From contig JABDDN010000005.1 of assembly GCA_013287585.1 (NCBI GenBank), positions 1-64,000 on the forward strand: a stretch of 64,000 nucleotides of DNA. Direction: 5' to 3'. Positions 1 to 8,497 of this stretch are shown piece by piece; the first letter of the stretch is position 1; every line of letters starts with the position of its first letter. Position numbers and translations under genes: made by a program. The notes below the pieces were generated by a model that worked only from the letters and a program-made list of their open reading frames with translations, was not told where the DNA came from and searched no databases. The DNA comes from Nitrososphaerota archaeon (GTDB lineage: Archaea; Thermoproteota; Nitrososphaeria; Nitrososphaerales; Nitrosopumilaceae).

Positions 1-24
1 CATTTTTTTTCTGTCATATTGCTT

Positions 25-1170
25 CTAATAGAATATCTGTTTCTTGATTAAATCTTTGTTCAATTCAGTCTTTTCCAAATAGTTTACAATTTTTTTAGAG
101 GCATTACCATTACCATAGACATAAGACATTTTTTGTGGTTTCTTTCTTATCTTTAGAGCTTTCATTATCTTCTGATAAATTAGATTAGTGTTAAAGTATT
201 CTACATGCTGAACATTTAGTCCTGTTTCTCGTCCTTTTTGACGTATTCCTATATTAACTACGGGAGTACCAAAATAGCTTGCATCAATTATTCCACTACT
301 AGAATTACCTATCAATACACCGCAATTTTTAATCATACTCAAATAATCTTTTCTTGGTAAGCTATTGTAGAGTCTAATGAATGAATATTTTTTGGAATAT
401 GATTTCAGATAATGAAAAATGATTTTATTTCCTGCATCTGAATTAGGAGCAATTGCGATAGTTTGCCTTTTTGTCCTAACTACAGCTCGCAGTGTTGCAA
501 GAATCTGTTGTCCTACAAGATCTGTCTCGGTTGTAATTGGGTGCTGAACTAGCAGGATCTCATTATCTGAAAACTCTAATCCATACTTTTCCCGGATTTC
601 TTTTCTTGTACTGATTTTACTAACAATTTCATCTATTCCAGGAGAGCCAGTTAGAAATACATACTTTGGGTTCTCTCCCATCTTAATAATACGTTCTTTG
701 CTCTTCTTTGTGGCAGCAAAATGTATGTTTGACATCTTTGTTATTGCATGTCTATTATATTCATCAATTCCTCCCTGGGATTTATCACCACCATGAATAT
801 GGGCAATTGGTATATTCATGTGATATGCCGCAATTGCTGATGCTAACATTTCATCTCTATCACCCAATATCAAATTAATATCAGGCTTTAATTTTCTGAA
901 AACTTTGGAAAAAGATATGATCGCCTTACCTAATGCAAGTGACATATGATACAAGGAATCTTCTTTTGGCATCATGTCAACTGTAGCATGTATTTTAAAT
1001 CCATCTTTTTTTATCTCGTTTATGGTGTAACCATGTTTTTTTGACAAGTGCATTCCAGTTACAACCAAGATCAATTCTAGTTTTTTACTTGCTGAAATGG
1101 CCTTCAAGAGAGGTCTTAATATCCCATATTCAGCTCGTGTTCCAGTTGTGATTAGAATTTTCCTTCTCAT
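25..1170 (-). CDS. neuC: UDP-N-acetylglucosamine 2-epimerase, hydrolysing (NeuC-like)
   Basis: The 381-residue product matches the NeuC/LegG branch of UDP-sugar 2-epimerases. These make N-acetylmannosamine-type sugars for sialic or legionaminic acid synthesis in the cytoplasm. Seen: a GTRAEYG motif at residues 10-16, GDRDEML near 103, HIHGGD at 124-129, IDEYNRH at 135-141 and a GNSSSGI loop near 285. These are the usual nucleotide-sugar and catalytic landmarks, and the length is normal. It is transcribed away from a neuB fragment that starts 87 bases beyond its 5' end, so this was probably a nonulosonate locus. The exact sugar (sialic, legionaminic or bacillosamine type) cannot be told. Confidence 0.88.
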   Translation of the reverse strand: MRRKILITTGTRAEYGILRPLLKAISASKKLELILVVTGMHLSKKHGYTINEIKKDGFKIHATVDMMPKEDSLYHMSLALGKAIISFSKVFRKLKPDINLILGDRDEMLASAIAAYHMNIPIAHIHGGDKSQGGIDEYNRHAITKMSNIHFAATKKSKERIIKMGENPKYVFLTGSPGIDEIVSKISTRKEIREKYGLEFSDNEILLVQHPITTETDLVGQQILATLRAVVRTKRQTIAIAPNSDAGNKIIFHYLKSYSKKYSFIRLYNSLPRKDYLSMIKNCGVLIGNSSSGIIDASYFGTPVVNIGIRQKGRETGLNVQHVEYFNTNLIYQKIMKALKIRKKPQKMSYVYGNGNASKKIVNYLEKTELNKDLIKKQIFY

Positions 1171-1257
1171 TTTAACATTCTATTACTGAAAGCATATTTT
1201 ATTATATGTATAAAGCTGTTATTCACGTTTTTATTATCATTAGACCAAAATGAATCA

Positions 1258-1803
1258 ATGGTATTCATCGTAGCAGAAATTGGAGTAAACTGGGACGGTA
1301 ATTATGAATTGGTAAAGGATATGATGACTAATGCAAAAAGAGCAGGGTGTAATGCAGTAAAATTTCAAGCATATACAGAGGATATGGTAAAGAGCCATCC
1401 AGAACATAATAGATTAGTAAAATCCTCAATCACTAAATTTAATGTAGAAGAGATTAACAAACTCTCAAAATCCATTGGAATTGAGTGGTTTTGTACTCCA
1501 ATGTATGTGGAGGCAGTTGACTTTTTAGAGCCTTTTATTCAGAAATTCAAAATCCGAGAATTGGATGGAAGACCTCTACTAAATGATCAGACATCAGATC
1601 TATTGGAACGGGTACTAAGAACAGATAAGGAGATTATTGTAAGCTCACAACAGTCACCATATGGAACAAAATATTCCAAACATCCTAAAATCAAATGGCT
1701 CTATGTGGTTCCCAAATATCCTTGTCAGTTAACAGACTTGGATTTCAGAAAAATCAATGAGTTTGATGGTTACATTGTTCAATCTACTCTCATTCTACTA
1801 TAG
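1258..1803 (+). pseudogene. neuB: N-acetylneuraminate synthase-like (NeuB), truncated after N-terminal half
   Basis: The 181-residue frame carries the start of a NeuB-type barrel: AEIGVNWDGN at 6-15, AVKFQAY near 34-40, WFCTP near 78 and a YVVPKYP strand near 149. NeuB enzymes condense phosphoenolpyruvate with an N-acyl sugar and are normally about 340 residues with a C-terminal SAF domain. Here the frame runs off family sequence after FDGY (where a GYSDH-type motif is expected) and stops. Just past that point, in another frame, lies a hexapeptide acyltransferase tail, which suggests a deletion junction. The first ATG (1250) reads straight into a stop, so 1258 is the usable start. Some substitutions at usual active-site positions also fit decay. 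Confidence 0.72.
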
Positions 1804-1997
1804 ATAATAAAAAGGGAAAAGTTATTTTTAAAAAAAATTGTAAAATAGGAACTCACAGCACGATAATGCCAAATGTTACTGTTGGCAAAAATTCTATAGT
1901 AGCCGCCTATTCCTTTGTAAATAGAGATATTCCAGACAATGAAATATGGATAGGAATACCAGTCAAATTTAAATCTCAAATCAAAACTATTGATTAA
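1782..1997 (+). pseudogene. C-terminal remnant of a left-handed beta-helix (hexapeptide) acyltransferase
   Basis: In a different frame from the NeuB fragment, codons from about 1782 to the TAA at 1995-1997 read as hexapeptide-repeat sequence: KIGTHSTIMPNVTVGKNSIV, then a turn and IWIGIPVKF. This is the usual C-terminal end of NeuD/WbbJ-type sugar O- or N-acetyltransferases. No start codon with a plausible N-terminus is present. It is most simply the 3' end of an acyltransferase joined to neuB by a deletion near 1770-1785. Confidence 0.6.
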
Positions 1998-2010
1998 TTT
2001 AGGCGTATGA

Positions 2011-2109
2011 GTTAGTTGTTACAACTTGGATAAGAAAAATGTTGTAGCAGGGTTTAAGGGAAATTGGAGAGCCTATCTTATAACTTATCTCAAAGGCACA
2101 AAATATTAA
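2011..2109 (+). pseudogene. Short 3' coding remnant of unknown gene
   Basis: A 32-codon open stretch follows TGA at 2008-2010 and ends at TAA 2107-2109. It reads as protein-like sequence with VVAGFKGNWRAYLITYL near its end. There is no start codon. Its position beside two other truncated genes suggests a third remnant of the same decayed locus. The family is not recognised, and chance cannot be excluded. Confidence 0.25.
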
Positions 2110-2135
2110 TTAAAATTTAATTTGGAATGAGTAAT

Positions 2136-3161
2136 TTACTCTAATCTGGATGATAATTTGCTTTTGATAAAGTCAATTGACTGTATTGGAGATGGATCTA
2201 TTCCTGACAAAACTGCTCTATATATTGTTGAATAATCCAAAAGATAGATTAAATTGATAAGCTTAGATAAAATATTTCCTTTGATAGAAAAAATTTCCTT
2301 ATAATCAATTTTATTTTTTTGAAAATATTCCTTTATTATCTTCCATCTCTCTTTAGTTTTGATGTAATCATCGTATCCTTCCAATAATATCGGTTGTACA
2401 ATAGATTGTTTTTCCCAAGAAACAATTCCGTTGTGAGATGCCTCTAGTATGTCTTCTGCCATTACATGAATTTTAGAATTTTCTTGAAGTGAATTTTTGA
2501 ATCGTATTGCAGCAGCTTGTAGACCGTATGGATAATAAATAATTGGAATACCTGAAATCCATTGGGCTAATCTAAGGGATGGGTTTTTTTCAGTTAAATT
2601 GTCAGAAGAAATCTGTTTACTCAAACTTTCTAATTCAGTAATTGAATTCAGTATGTCATGTTTTTTAATTGGTAGAACAGGACCGAGTACTTTTAAAATT
2701 GTATATAAAAATCCGGTAAAAGACGCTCTAGGTGAATGTAACTGAGGTATGTTTCTATATTCTATTTTATTTTTAACACAATAACCTTGCATCTTGCCTC
2801 CAGACGAGAAGGCAACAATCTTACAGTCAGCTTTTTTTGCAGAATTTAGAACAGAAAGTGTTTCTACTGTATTTCCAGATATGCTTGTTGCTATAACTAG
2901 AGTATTAGAGTCAGCTGTGTTTGGAAGATGATATCCTTTTGTCACAGCAACATGAATCTTGGTTTTTGATAATATGGATGAAAAAATGTCTCCTAATGCT
3001 CCAGAACCTCCCATTCCAGCAAATACAATATGATCAATATCCGTAAAATCAACTGCGTCTTGGTCTGATTTGTATGATTTTTTAGCGATCTCTGGCCACA
3101 TATCATAGATTTTATGCATGCCTTGAAGATCATACCTATTCAAAGTAGAATGATTAAGCAA
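2136..3161 (-). CDS. Bifunctional phosphoglucose/phosphomannose isomerase (SIS fold)
   Basis: The 341-residue product has two sugar-isomerase (SIS) halves. The first holds GMGGSGALGD near residues 50-59, followed by a TSISGNTVETL loop near 93-103 that binds sugar phosphate. A GLQAAAIRFKNSLQENSK segment near 213-230 matches the archaeal PGI/PMI family. Those enzymes interconvert glucose-6-P or mannose-6-P with fructose-6-P in gluconeogenesis and glycan precursor supply. Length is normal for this family (about 300-340). It stands alone, divergent from mtnA, and is close to the sugar locus upstream, which also draws on hexose phosphates. Confidence 0.85.
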   Translation of the reverse strand: MLNHSTLNRYDLQGMHKIYDMWPEIAKKSYKSDQDAVDFTDIDHIVFAGMGGSGALGDIFSSILSKTKIHVAVTKGYHLPNTADSNTLVIATSISGNTVETLSVLNSAKKADCKIVAFSSGGKMQGYCVKNKIEYRNIPQLHSPRASFTGFLYTILKVLGPVLPIKKHDILNSITELESLSKQISSDNLTEKNPSLRLAQWISGIPIIYYPYGLQAAAIRFKNSLQENSKIHVMAEDILEASHNGIVSWEKQSIVQPILLEGYDDYIKTKERWKIIKEYFQKNKIDYKEIFSIKGNILSKLINLIYLLDYSTIYRAVLSGIDPSPIQSIDFIKSKLSSRLE

Positions 3162-3230
3162 CTATTCAATTGAAGATTGATTGCAATATAATGTTTAATC
3201 AACGAATTATACTCAAAACCAATTGCAAGG

Positions 3231-3240
3231 ATTATAAAAA
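3231..3240 (+). promoter_or_regulatory. TATA-like box for mtnA
   Basis: ATTATAAAAA is centred about 27 bases before the TTG at 3263. This spacing fits an archaeal TATA box driving a leaderless transcript and supports the TTG start. Confidence 0.5.
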
Positions 3241-3262
3241 AGTACTATTTCCAAACTAACTG

Positions 3263-4324
3263 TTGAAACCGCAAACTACGATTCATTCAAGTTTGAGAAC
3301 TGTAGAATGGAAGAAAAATACAGTTGTAATGATAGACCAAACTAAATTGCCAAATAAACTTGTTTTTGTGAAATATACTGATTATAATGATGTGGCAAAT
3401 GCAATCAAAACTCTCATAATTAGAGGTGCCCCTGCAATTGGAGTAGCTGGTGCATTTGGATTAGCTTTAGCAGCACTACAAAGCAAAGCAGAAACAAAAG
3501 AAAAATTATTAGCAGATCTAGAAAAAGCAAAAAAAATTCTATTTGAAACAAGACCCACAGCTGTAAATTTAGCATGGGGTCTTGAAAAAATAATGGAAGT
3601 AGCGAAAAAAGGCAAAACCGTACCTGAAATAAAAGAATCAATAATACAAACTGCAAAAAAAATGGCAGAAGATGATATTGTAACTAATATGACAATGGGA
3701 AAACATGGTGCAAAATTATTTGACAACAATGATACTATCATGACCCATTGTAATGCAGGGGCACTTGCCACAGTTGGATATGGTACCGCGTTGGGAGTTA
3801 TCCGTGCAACAAAAGAAAGTGGAAAGAAGATCAAAGTAATTGCAACAGAGACAAGACCAGTGATGCAAGGTTCACGTTTGACTGCTTTTGAACTAAAACA
3901 TGATGGTATTGATGTTAGTCTAATTCCTGATACTGCTGTAGGATATGCTATGGCTAAGGGATTAGTAACCAAAGTTATAGTAGGAGCAGATAGGATTTTA
4001 CGAACAGGTCATGTCTATAACAAGATTGGTACATATCAAGTGGCTACAATGGCTAAACAGCACAAAATTCCATTTTATGTGGCGGCTCCTCTTTCTACAT
4101 TTGACCTAAAAAGCAATCCTGACGATGTTGTTATAGAACAACGAAAAGCCAGTGAGGTTACTGGAATTGCAGGTAAAAAGACCGCCCCAGACGACATTAA
4201 TGTGATAAACCCTGCCTTTGATATGACCCCGCCAGAACTCATAACAGGTATAATAACAGAAGCAGGAGTTGCCAAATCACCTTTTGAAGAATCTATAAAA
4301 AAATTGTTCAAATCAAAGATGTAA
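3263..4324 (+). CDS. mtnA: S-methyl-5-thioribose-1-phosphate isomerase / aIF-2B-like
   Basis: The 353-residue protein belongs to the eIF2B-like isomerase family. Seen: RGAPAIG at 54-60, a catalytic Cys163 in THCNAGALAT, ETRPVMQGSRL at 196-206 and the second catalytic residue Asp243 in GADRI. MtnA converts methylthioribose-1-phosphate to methylthioribulose-1-phosphate in methionine salvage. Some archaeal relatives act on ribose-1,5-bisphosphate or 5-deoxyribose phosphates instead, and the sequence does not settle this. The start is TTG at 3263, 27 bases after a TATA-like box. A SufT-like gene follows 33 bases after the stop with its own TATA-like sequence. Confidence 0.9.
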   Translation: MKPQTTIHSSLRTVEWKKNTVVMIDQTKLPNKLVFVKYTDYNDVANAIKTLIIRGAPAIGVAGAFGLALAALQSKAETKEKLLADLEKAKKILFETRPTAVNLAWGLEKIMEVAKKGKTVPEIKESIIQTAKKMAEDDIVTNMTMGKHGAKLFDNNDTIMTHCNAGALATVGYGTALGVIRATKESGKKIKVIATETRPVMQGSRLTAFELKHDGIDVSLIPDTAVGYAMAKGLVTKVIVGADRILRTGHVYNKIGTYQVATMAKQHKIPFYVAAPLSTFDLKSNPDDVVIEQRKASEVTGIAGKKTAPDDINVINPAFDMTPPELITGIITEAGVAKSPFEESIKKLFKSKM

Positions 4325-4326
4325 GG

Positions 4327-4336
4327 TATTTATTTT
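4327..4336 (+). promoter_or_regulatory. TATA-like box for the SufT-PqqD gene
   Basis: TATTTATTTT lies about 27 bases upstream of the ATG at 4358. This favours that ATG, with a leaderless transcript, over an in-frame TTG at 4343. Confidence 0.4.
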
Positions 4337-4357
4337 CATAGATTGAAGAAATTGTTC

Positions 4358-4987
4358 ATGGCACAAGTAACATTACAACAAGTATTAGACTCACTAAAAC
4401 AATGCATGGATCCTGAAATCCCAATCAATATTGTGGACATGGGTCTAATTTATGGAGTCAAAGTGAATGATGACAATAAAGTAGATGTCAAAATGACCAT
4501 GACAACACGTGGCTGTCCTTTACATGAAACTTTAGTGAGTGATGTGAAAAGATATGTCCACAAAGTTCCTGGAGTTAGTGGTGTTAATGTTGAAATTGTA
4601 TGGGAGCCTGCATGGACACCAGAAAAAATGTCAGAAGAAGGAAAGAAGCTAATCAATTATGGAAAACAGAAAAGAATCACTCCAATAGATTATGAAACTG
4701 CAATGCCGCAAGGTGTAGGATCTGTTGTGAAACAAGAAGATGGTGCATTAGTTTTGATGAATGATCATGAACAAGGATTCATGGTAAATCAGGCAATCAT
4801 AGACTTTTGGAAATTATGTAACGGGCAAAGAAAGATAACGGAACTCGTTGATGCATTTGCAAAAATAACTGGCCTTCAACGTGGACAAGTAGAAAAAGAA
4901 GTCATTCAACTTGTACAGCAATTAAGGGACGGAGGATTAGTAATTATACCAGAACCCGAAGTTTCAAATGTTCAGTTTAAAAAATAA
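4358..4987 (+). CDS. SufT/MIP18-like (DUF59) protein with C-terminal PqqD-like domain
   Basis: The product (about 209 residues from this ATG) has two parts. Residues 1-95 are a MIP18/DUF59 domain: MDPEIPINIVDMGLIY and the hallmark RGCPLHETL with its conserved cysteine. Such proteins help deliver iron-sulfur clusters (SufT, Cia2). Residues 120-200 resemble a PqqD-type winged-helix peptide-binding domain (FMVNQAIIDFWKLCNG, then helices). An in-frame TTG at 4343 would add five residues, but the TATA-like box spacing favours 4358. A role in Fe-S maturation is inferred from the first domain; what the PqqD-like part binds is unknown. Confidence 0.75.
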   Translation: MAQVTLQQVLDSLKQCMDPEIPINIVDMGLIYGVKVNDDNKVDVKMTMTTRGCPLHETLVSDVKRYVHKVPGVSGVNVEIVWEPAWTPEKMSEEGKKLINYGKQKRITPIDYETAMPQGVGSVVKQEDGALVLMNDHEQGFMVNQAIIDFWKLCNGQRKITELVDAFAKITGLQRGQVEKEVIQLVQQLRDGGLVIIPEPEVSNVQFKK

Positions 4988-5004
4988 ATTTCTTACAAAA
5001 CTGA

Positions 5005-5244
5005 TTAAATTTCATTAATCTCTGTTATTGTTCCCAAAACAGAATCCATCTTAACAATGGCTTTTTTTTCATTAAATCCTAATGCAACGTACCAGTCGCC
5101 ACTTTCGTTGTCATACTTAGTTTCCAAGGTTTTGATTTGATCTTCAGTAACATTGTACTTTTTTATAATTCCTGATACTGCTAGAGGAATGGCTTCTTTT
5201 TCAGTAGGGAGTCTTCTTTTCATTAGCCCTATTCCTGGACTCAT
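5005..5244 (-). CDS. Conserved small protein of unknown function
   Basis: A 79-residue acidic/basic soluble protein with no signal peptide or membrane segment. Residues 15-45 look helical (KEAIPLAVSGIIKKYNVTED) and the rest forms alternating strand-like sequence (WYVALGFNEKKAIVKMDSVLGTITEI), which hints at a small alpha/beta (PepSY-like) fold. Met8 is an alternative start. It is convergent with the SufT-like gene, 17 bases away. I do not recognise the family. Confidence 0.55.
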   Translation of the reverse strand: MSPGIGLMKRRLPTEKEAIPLAVSGIIKKYNVTEDQIKTLETKYDNESGDWYVALGFNEKKAIVKMDSVLGTITEINEI

Positions 5245-5361
5245 AGATACCCTCTCATGATATGAGGTATAATAGTTACCATGTCAGTCAAAAAAGATCT
5301 AAGATTTGTCATAAGATCTGATCTTGTAAGGTTCTTGTGTCACGTCATATCATGATTACAA

Positions 5362-5664
5362 ATGAGTCTGTCAGAACCATTAAAGGATGCGCTTGTATCC
5401 TTAATAGATGATTTAATGGTAAATCCTCAGAATTTGCGAAACATGGCATCTGATTTGAAACCACTTACAAAAGATGATACCGAAGTGGCATTTGGAATTT
5501 TTGTAGGATATGTGACTGGAGGATTTGCAGAATTATTCTTTGAATCGCAAAAGCGTGGTATGACATCTATGGAAGCAGAAGAAATGCGAAAGATAATTTT
5601 TGAGCGAGCGCTTGAAATGAAAAAGGCAATAGCATATGTACGAGCTCAAGAAAGTAAAAGCTAA
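5362..5664 (+). CDS. Conserved small helical protein of unknown function
   Basis: A 100-residue, mostly helical soluble protein that begins MSLSEPLKDALVSLIDDLM. It has a central hydrophobic stretch (VAFGIFVGYVTGGFAELFF, about 43-61) and a charged C-terminal helix rich in Glu, Arg and Lys. That central segment could be a buried helix or a short membrane helix. Stop and start context is clean and the coding frame shows no competing frame. No family is recognised. Confidence 0.6.
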   Translation: MSLSEPLKDALVSLIDDLMVNPQNLRNMASDLKPLTKDDTEVAFGIFVGYVTGGFAELFFESQKRGMTSMEAEEMRKIIFERALEMKKAIAYVRAQESKS

Positions 5665-5716
5665 ATTTTAACAAACAAAATTCTATATATTACGTATAAA
5701 ACAAAGTTATTTCAAA

Positions 5717-6310
5717 ATGCGTCCATCCAATCTAATTTCTACTTTATTTCTTTCAAAAATTAAAACCATCCTCTTTGTTATATCGATTCTGGCTATCTGT
5801 GGTACTGTTACAGAGTTGTTAGGTGGAATATGGGATGCATCAACACATGCTCTACGAGCACCTGAAAAATTCTGGACAATTCAGCATGTTACAATTTATG
5901 CTGGTGTTGGAATGATTGTTAGTTCATCAGTTTTAGGTATGATTATTTTATTACTAAATTCTCAAAACAAAATTCTGTTTAAAGGAATAAAGATTCTACT
6001 TTTAGGTTCACTTTTACAATTTGTAGGGGGTTACGCTGATTCTATTTCACACGAAATATACGGCGTAGATGGTTTGGTAACTCCATCTCATCTTACAATT
6101 GAAACAGGCCTTTTTCTATGTGCTCTTGGTAGTTTTATGACATTTTGTCAACTTGACAAAAGAAAGACGAGAAAAGTTTTGCCTATTGCTATTATGACAG
6201 TGCTTTTGTCTGCATCATGGATATGTTTTAACTTGATTATACTTTTTACTTCAGTAGTATTGTGTATACCAGTTTACGATTTATTTTCCTCAGGGTGCGC
6301 AGTACTGTAA
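5717..6310 (+). CDS. Multi-spanning membrane protein of unknown function
   Basis: The 197-residue protein has about five predicted hydrophobic helices (near 15-33, 55-78, 90-105, 127-143 and 155-185). It begins MRPSNLISTLFLSKIKT. Between helices 1 and 2 lies a conserved-looking GGIWDASTHALRAPEKFW loop with His, and helix 3 is followed by SISHEIYGVDGL and HLTIETG. Repeated His in loops facing one side could bind metal or haem, but this is only a guess. Its 3' end overlaps the convergent gene at 6274 by 37 bases. Confidence 0.6.
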   Translation: MRPSNLISTLFLSKIKTILFVISILAICGTVTELLGGIWDASTHALRAPEKFWTIQHVTIYAGVGMIVSSSVLGMIILLLNSQNKILFKGIKILLLGSLLQFVGGYADSISHEIYGVDGLVTPSHLTIETGLFLCALGSFMTFCQLDKRKTRKVLPIAIMTVLLSASWICFNLIILFTSVVLCIPVYDLFSSGCAVL

Positions 6311-6768
6311 TTTCGCAATCTTTTGTAGCCAGACCATACAATCAAGCACGCTCCAATGAGTGCTATAGACGAGGGAAATGTGAAATCTGTTGATTTTGTA
6401 TTTCCAAACTCTGCTTCAATTTGTATAGGATTTTCAGAAAGGTTAGTTATTTCCAAAGTGTATTTTCCAGTATAACTAAACTCAAAATAGTTTACAGACA
6501 TTTTTGTTCCTATTCGTTTAAGATCCATCGTACTTCCCTGAGGATCTAATACTTTTACTAATATTGTTTCTTTTGAGTAATTTGGAATAGTGATTTTATA
6601 AAAACCAAGTCCTGTGTTTTTTAAATCTAAATCAATACTGGTACTTTCTTTTGTACTTATGTTCATATCTTGTGACGTTTTTTCTGCAGTAGAAAATGCA
6701 AGTGCTACCCAAATTGAACCAATAATCATCAGTGACAATCCAATTCTAAAAGGCATTAACTTTCTCAT
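6274..6768 (-). CDS. Membrane-anchored surface protein with N- and C-terminal helices
   Basis: The 164-residue protein has an N-terminal membrane helix (residues 8-25), an extracytoplasmic beta-rich domain (about 30-125, with FYKITIPNY, VKVLDPQGSTM and GKYTLEITNL) and a second helix (about 130-147) followed by a basic tail. The middle resembles pre-peptidase or emp24-like beta-sandwich modules. The 169-residue product at 63294-63803 has the same layout and similar strand motifs, so the two are probably paralogues. Function unknown. Confidence 0.6.
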   Translation of the reverse strand: MRKLMPFRIGLSLMIIGSIWVALAFSTAEKTSQDMNISTKESTSIDLDLKNTGLGFYKITIPNYSKETILVKVLDPQGSTMDLKRIGTKMSVNYFEFSYTGKYTLEITNLSENPIQIEAEFGNTKSTDFTFPSSIALIGACLIVWSGYKRLRNYSTAHPEENKS

Positions 6769-6810
6769 ACGTCTGACATTTACTTTCCTGTCTTAAAATT
6801 CACTCTATAA

Positions 6811-6885
6811 AGGGCCCGGTGGGATTCGAACCCACGACCTGGTGGTCCGAAGCCACCCGCACTATCCGGGCTATGCAACGGGTCC
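6811..6885 (-). tRNA. tRNA-Arg (anticodon TCG)
   Basis: The reverse strand folds into a full cloverleaf. The acceptor strands are GGACCCG and CGGGCCC, the D-arm is GCAT/GTGC, and the anticodon stem GGTGG/CCACC holds the loop CTTCGGA, giving anticodon TCG (reads CGA). The T-arm is GTGGG-TTCGAAT-CCCAC. No intron is present and CCA is not encoded. The third acceptor pair is A-C rather than Watson-Crick. Confidence 0.93.
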
Positions 6886-6928
6886 GATCAAGTAAGACTT
6901 TAACGGGGCTAAATATCTGTCTAGATAA

Positions 6929-8102
6929 TTGAAAATATCACAAAGAGTAGCTGGTGTTGAATATGCTATACGCGATATCACACTTTCTGCAAAAAAATTG
7001 GAAAAACAAGGACAGAAGATAACCTATCTTAACATAGGCGATCCTGTGGCATATGGATTTCAACCACCAGAAAATGTCAAAGACGCTTTAATCAAGGCAA
7101 TTAAAAACAATCAAAATTATTATGCTCCATCAGAAGGAATACAAGAACTAAGACAAGCTATTGCAGAAAAAGAAAAAAGAAAAGGACTTTTGACAACTGA
7201 AGATGACATTATTGTAACAAACGGTGTTTCAGAAGGATTAGAGATGCTAATGGCGTCTATTGTTGAACCAGGAGATGAAGTTTTGATTCCAGGTCCATAT
7301 TATCCACCATATGCTTCGTATGTGAGATTGTTTGGTGGAATTCCAGTAGAGTTTGGAGTAGATCTTAACAATTCTACTCCAGATCTTGACGATGTAAAAT
7401 CAAAGATTACGTCAAAAACTGTAGCAATATGCTTTATCAGTCCAAACAATCCGACGGGAGCTGTTTTTAGTGAAAAATCTCTCAAGGATTTAATTGATAT
7501 TGCAATTAAGAATGATCTGTACATAATCTGTGATGAAATATACGATCAAATAGTTTTTGATGAAAAGTTTGTGGGTATTGGAAAGGTCAGTGGTGATTCT
7601 CCTGTAATATTGTTAAATGGATTTTCCAAAGTACATCTAATGTCTGGTTGGAGAATTGGTTATATTGCATTTAATGATTCCAAGAAGCTTGATATTCTTC
7701 GTGAAAACGTTCCAAAGCTTGCTAGGGTGAGAATTGCATCTAATTTGCCAGTTCAATATGCTGCATTAGAATCACTTCGAGGTCCACAAGATTATATTCC
7801 TAAATTTGTTTCAGAGCTAAAAAAAACGAAGAGACTATGTCATCAAACGAATAAACGGAATGCATGGACTTAGCTGTCCAATTCCTAAAGGAGCTTTCTA
7901 CGCTTTTCCAAAAATAGAGAACAATAAATACAAATCAGATAAAGAATTTGTTCTTGAGCTTTTAAAATCAAAAGGAGTTCTCACAGTTCACGGTTCAGGA
8001 TTTGGCACAAAATATGGCAGCGGTCACTTTAGGATGGTATTTTTGCCTGAAATTAATGTGCTAGAAAAAGCACTTGACAAAATAGAAGAGTTTGTGACCT
8101 AA
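6929..8102 (+). pseudogene. Class I (alanine/aspartate-type) aminotransferase interrupted by a +1 frameshift
   Basis: The first frame (TTG 6929 to about 7820) encodes a PLP-dependent fold-type I aminotransferase: SPNNPTGAVFS, CDEIYDQIVFD and the PLP lysine K234 in NGFSKVHLMSG. After a run of eight A bases (7819-7826) the protein sequence continues in another frame (KRRDYVIKRINGMHGLSCPIPKGAFYAFPKI, to the stop at 8102). With seven A bases the two halves join into a normal protein of about 390 residues. As written, the first frame stops near 7873. A sequencing or assembly error is as likely as a real mutation; slippage at A8 could also restore some full-length protein. The likely role is alanine or aspartate transamination. 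Confidence 0.85.
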
Positions 8103-8497
8103 AATTTCCAAACAGTTGTTTTTCTTGGTAATATCTCTATAATGCAATTCGTGTCGTCTAATAATTCCTGAGCAGATTTTACTTTCAAACTTTTAAAATA
8201 TCTTTTTAGAATTCTTTTTGCAATAAATAACACTTGATTTTTTTCTAAAATCAATTTGGCTTTACCAATACCCATAACACCAAAAATGTCTGGAGATTTT
8301 ATTCCTACATCAACACAAAAACTTACTTTTGGATTCTTTTTGATGTTTTTTGCCTTTTTTGTTCTTGTGTTAGTTCCAACATAAAATTTTTTATTTCTAA
8401 ATTCATACCATACAGGAACAATGTGCGGATTATTTTTACTGTCAATTGTAGCAAGCCTCAAAATTTTCTGAGACTTTAAAAAGTCACATGTTTTCAT
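8099..8497 (-). CDS. PPOX-class flavin/F420-dependent oxidoreductase-like protein
   Basis: The 132-residue protein fits the pyridoxamine-5'-phosphate-oxidase split-barrel family: LRLATIDSKNNPHIVPVWYEF at about 13-33, FYVGTNTRTKKAKNI near 38-52 and PKVSFCVDV near 56-64. Members bind FMN or F420 as dimers and reduce diverse small molecules. An F420-type role is plausible because an NADP:F420 oxidoreductase gene lies just upstream. Its 3' end overlaps the aminotransferase stop by four bases, and its start overlaps the next membrane gene by 14 bases. Confidence 0.72.
   Translation of the reverse strand: MKTCDFLKSQKILRLATIDSKNNPHIVPVWYEFRNKKFYVGTNTRTKKAKNIKKNPKVSFCVDVGIKSPDIFGVMGIGKAKLILEKNQVLFIAKRILKRYFKSLKVKSAQELLDDTNCIIEILPRKTTVWKF

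Noticed and set aside
1779-1979. 66-codon minus-strand frame
   Set aside because: The + strand here reads as a hexapeptide acyltransferase tail, which is the better explanation.
3382-3972. 196-codon antisense frame inside mtnA
   Set aside because: Opposite strand carries a complete MtnA with catalytic residues; the antisense product is hydrophobic low-quality sequence.
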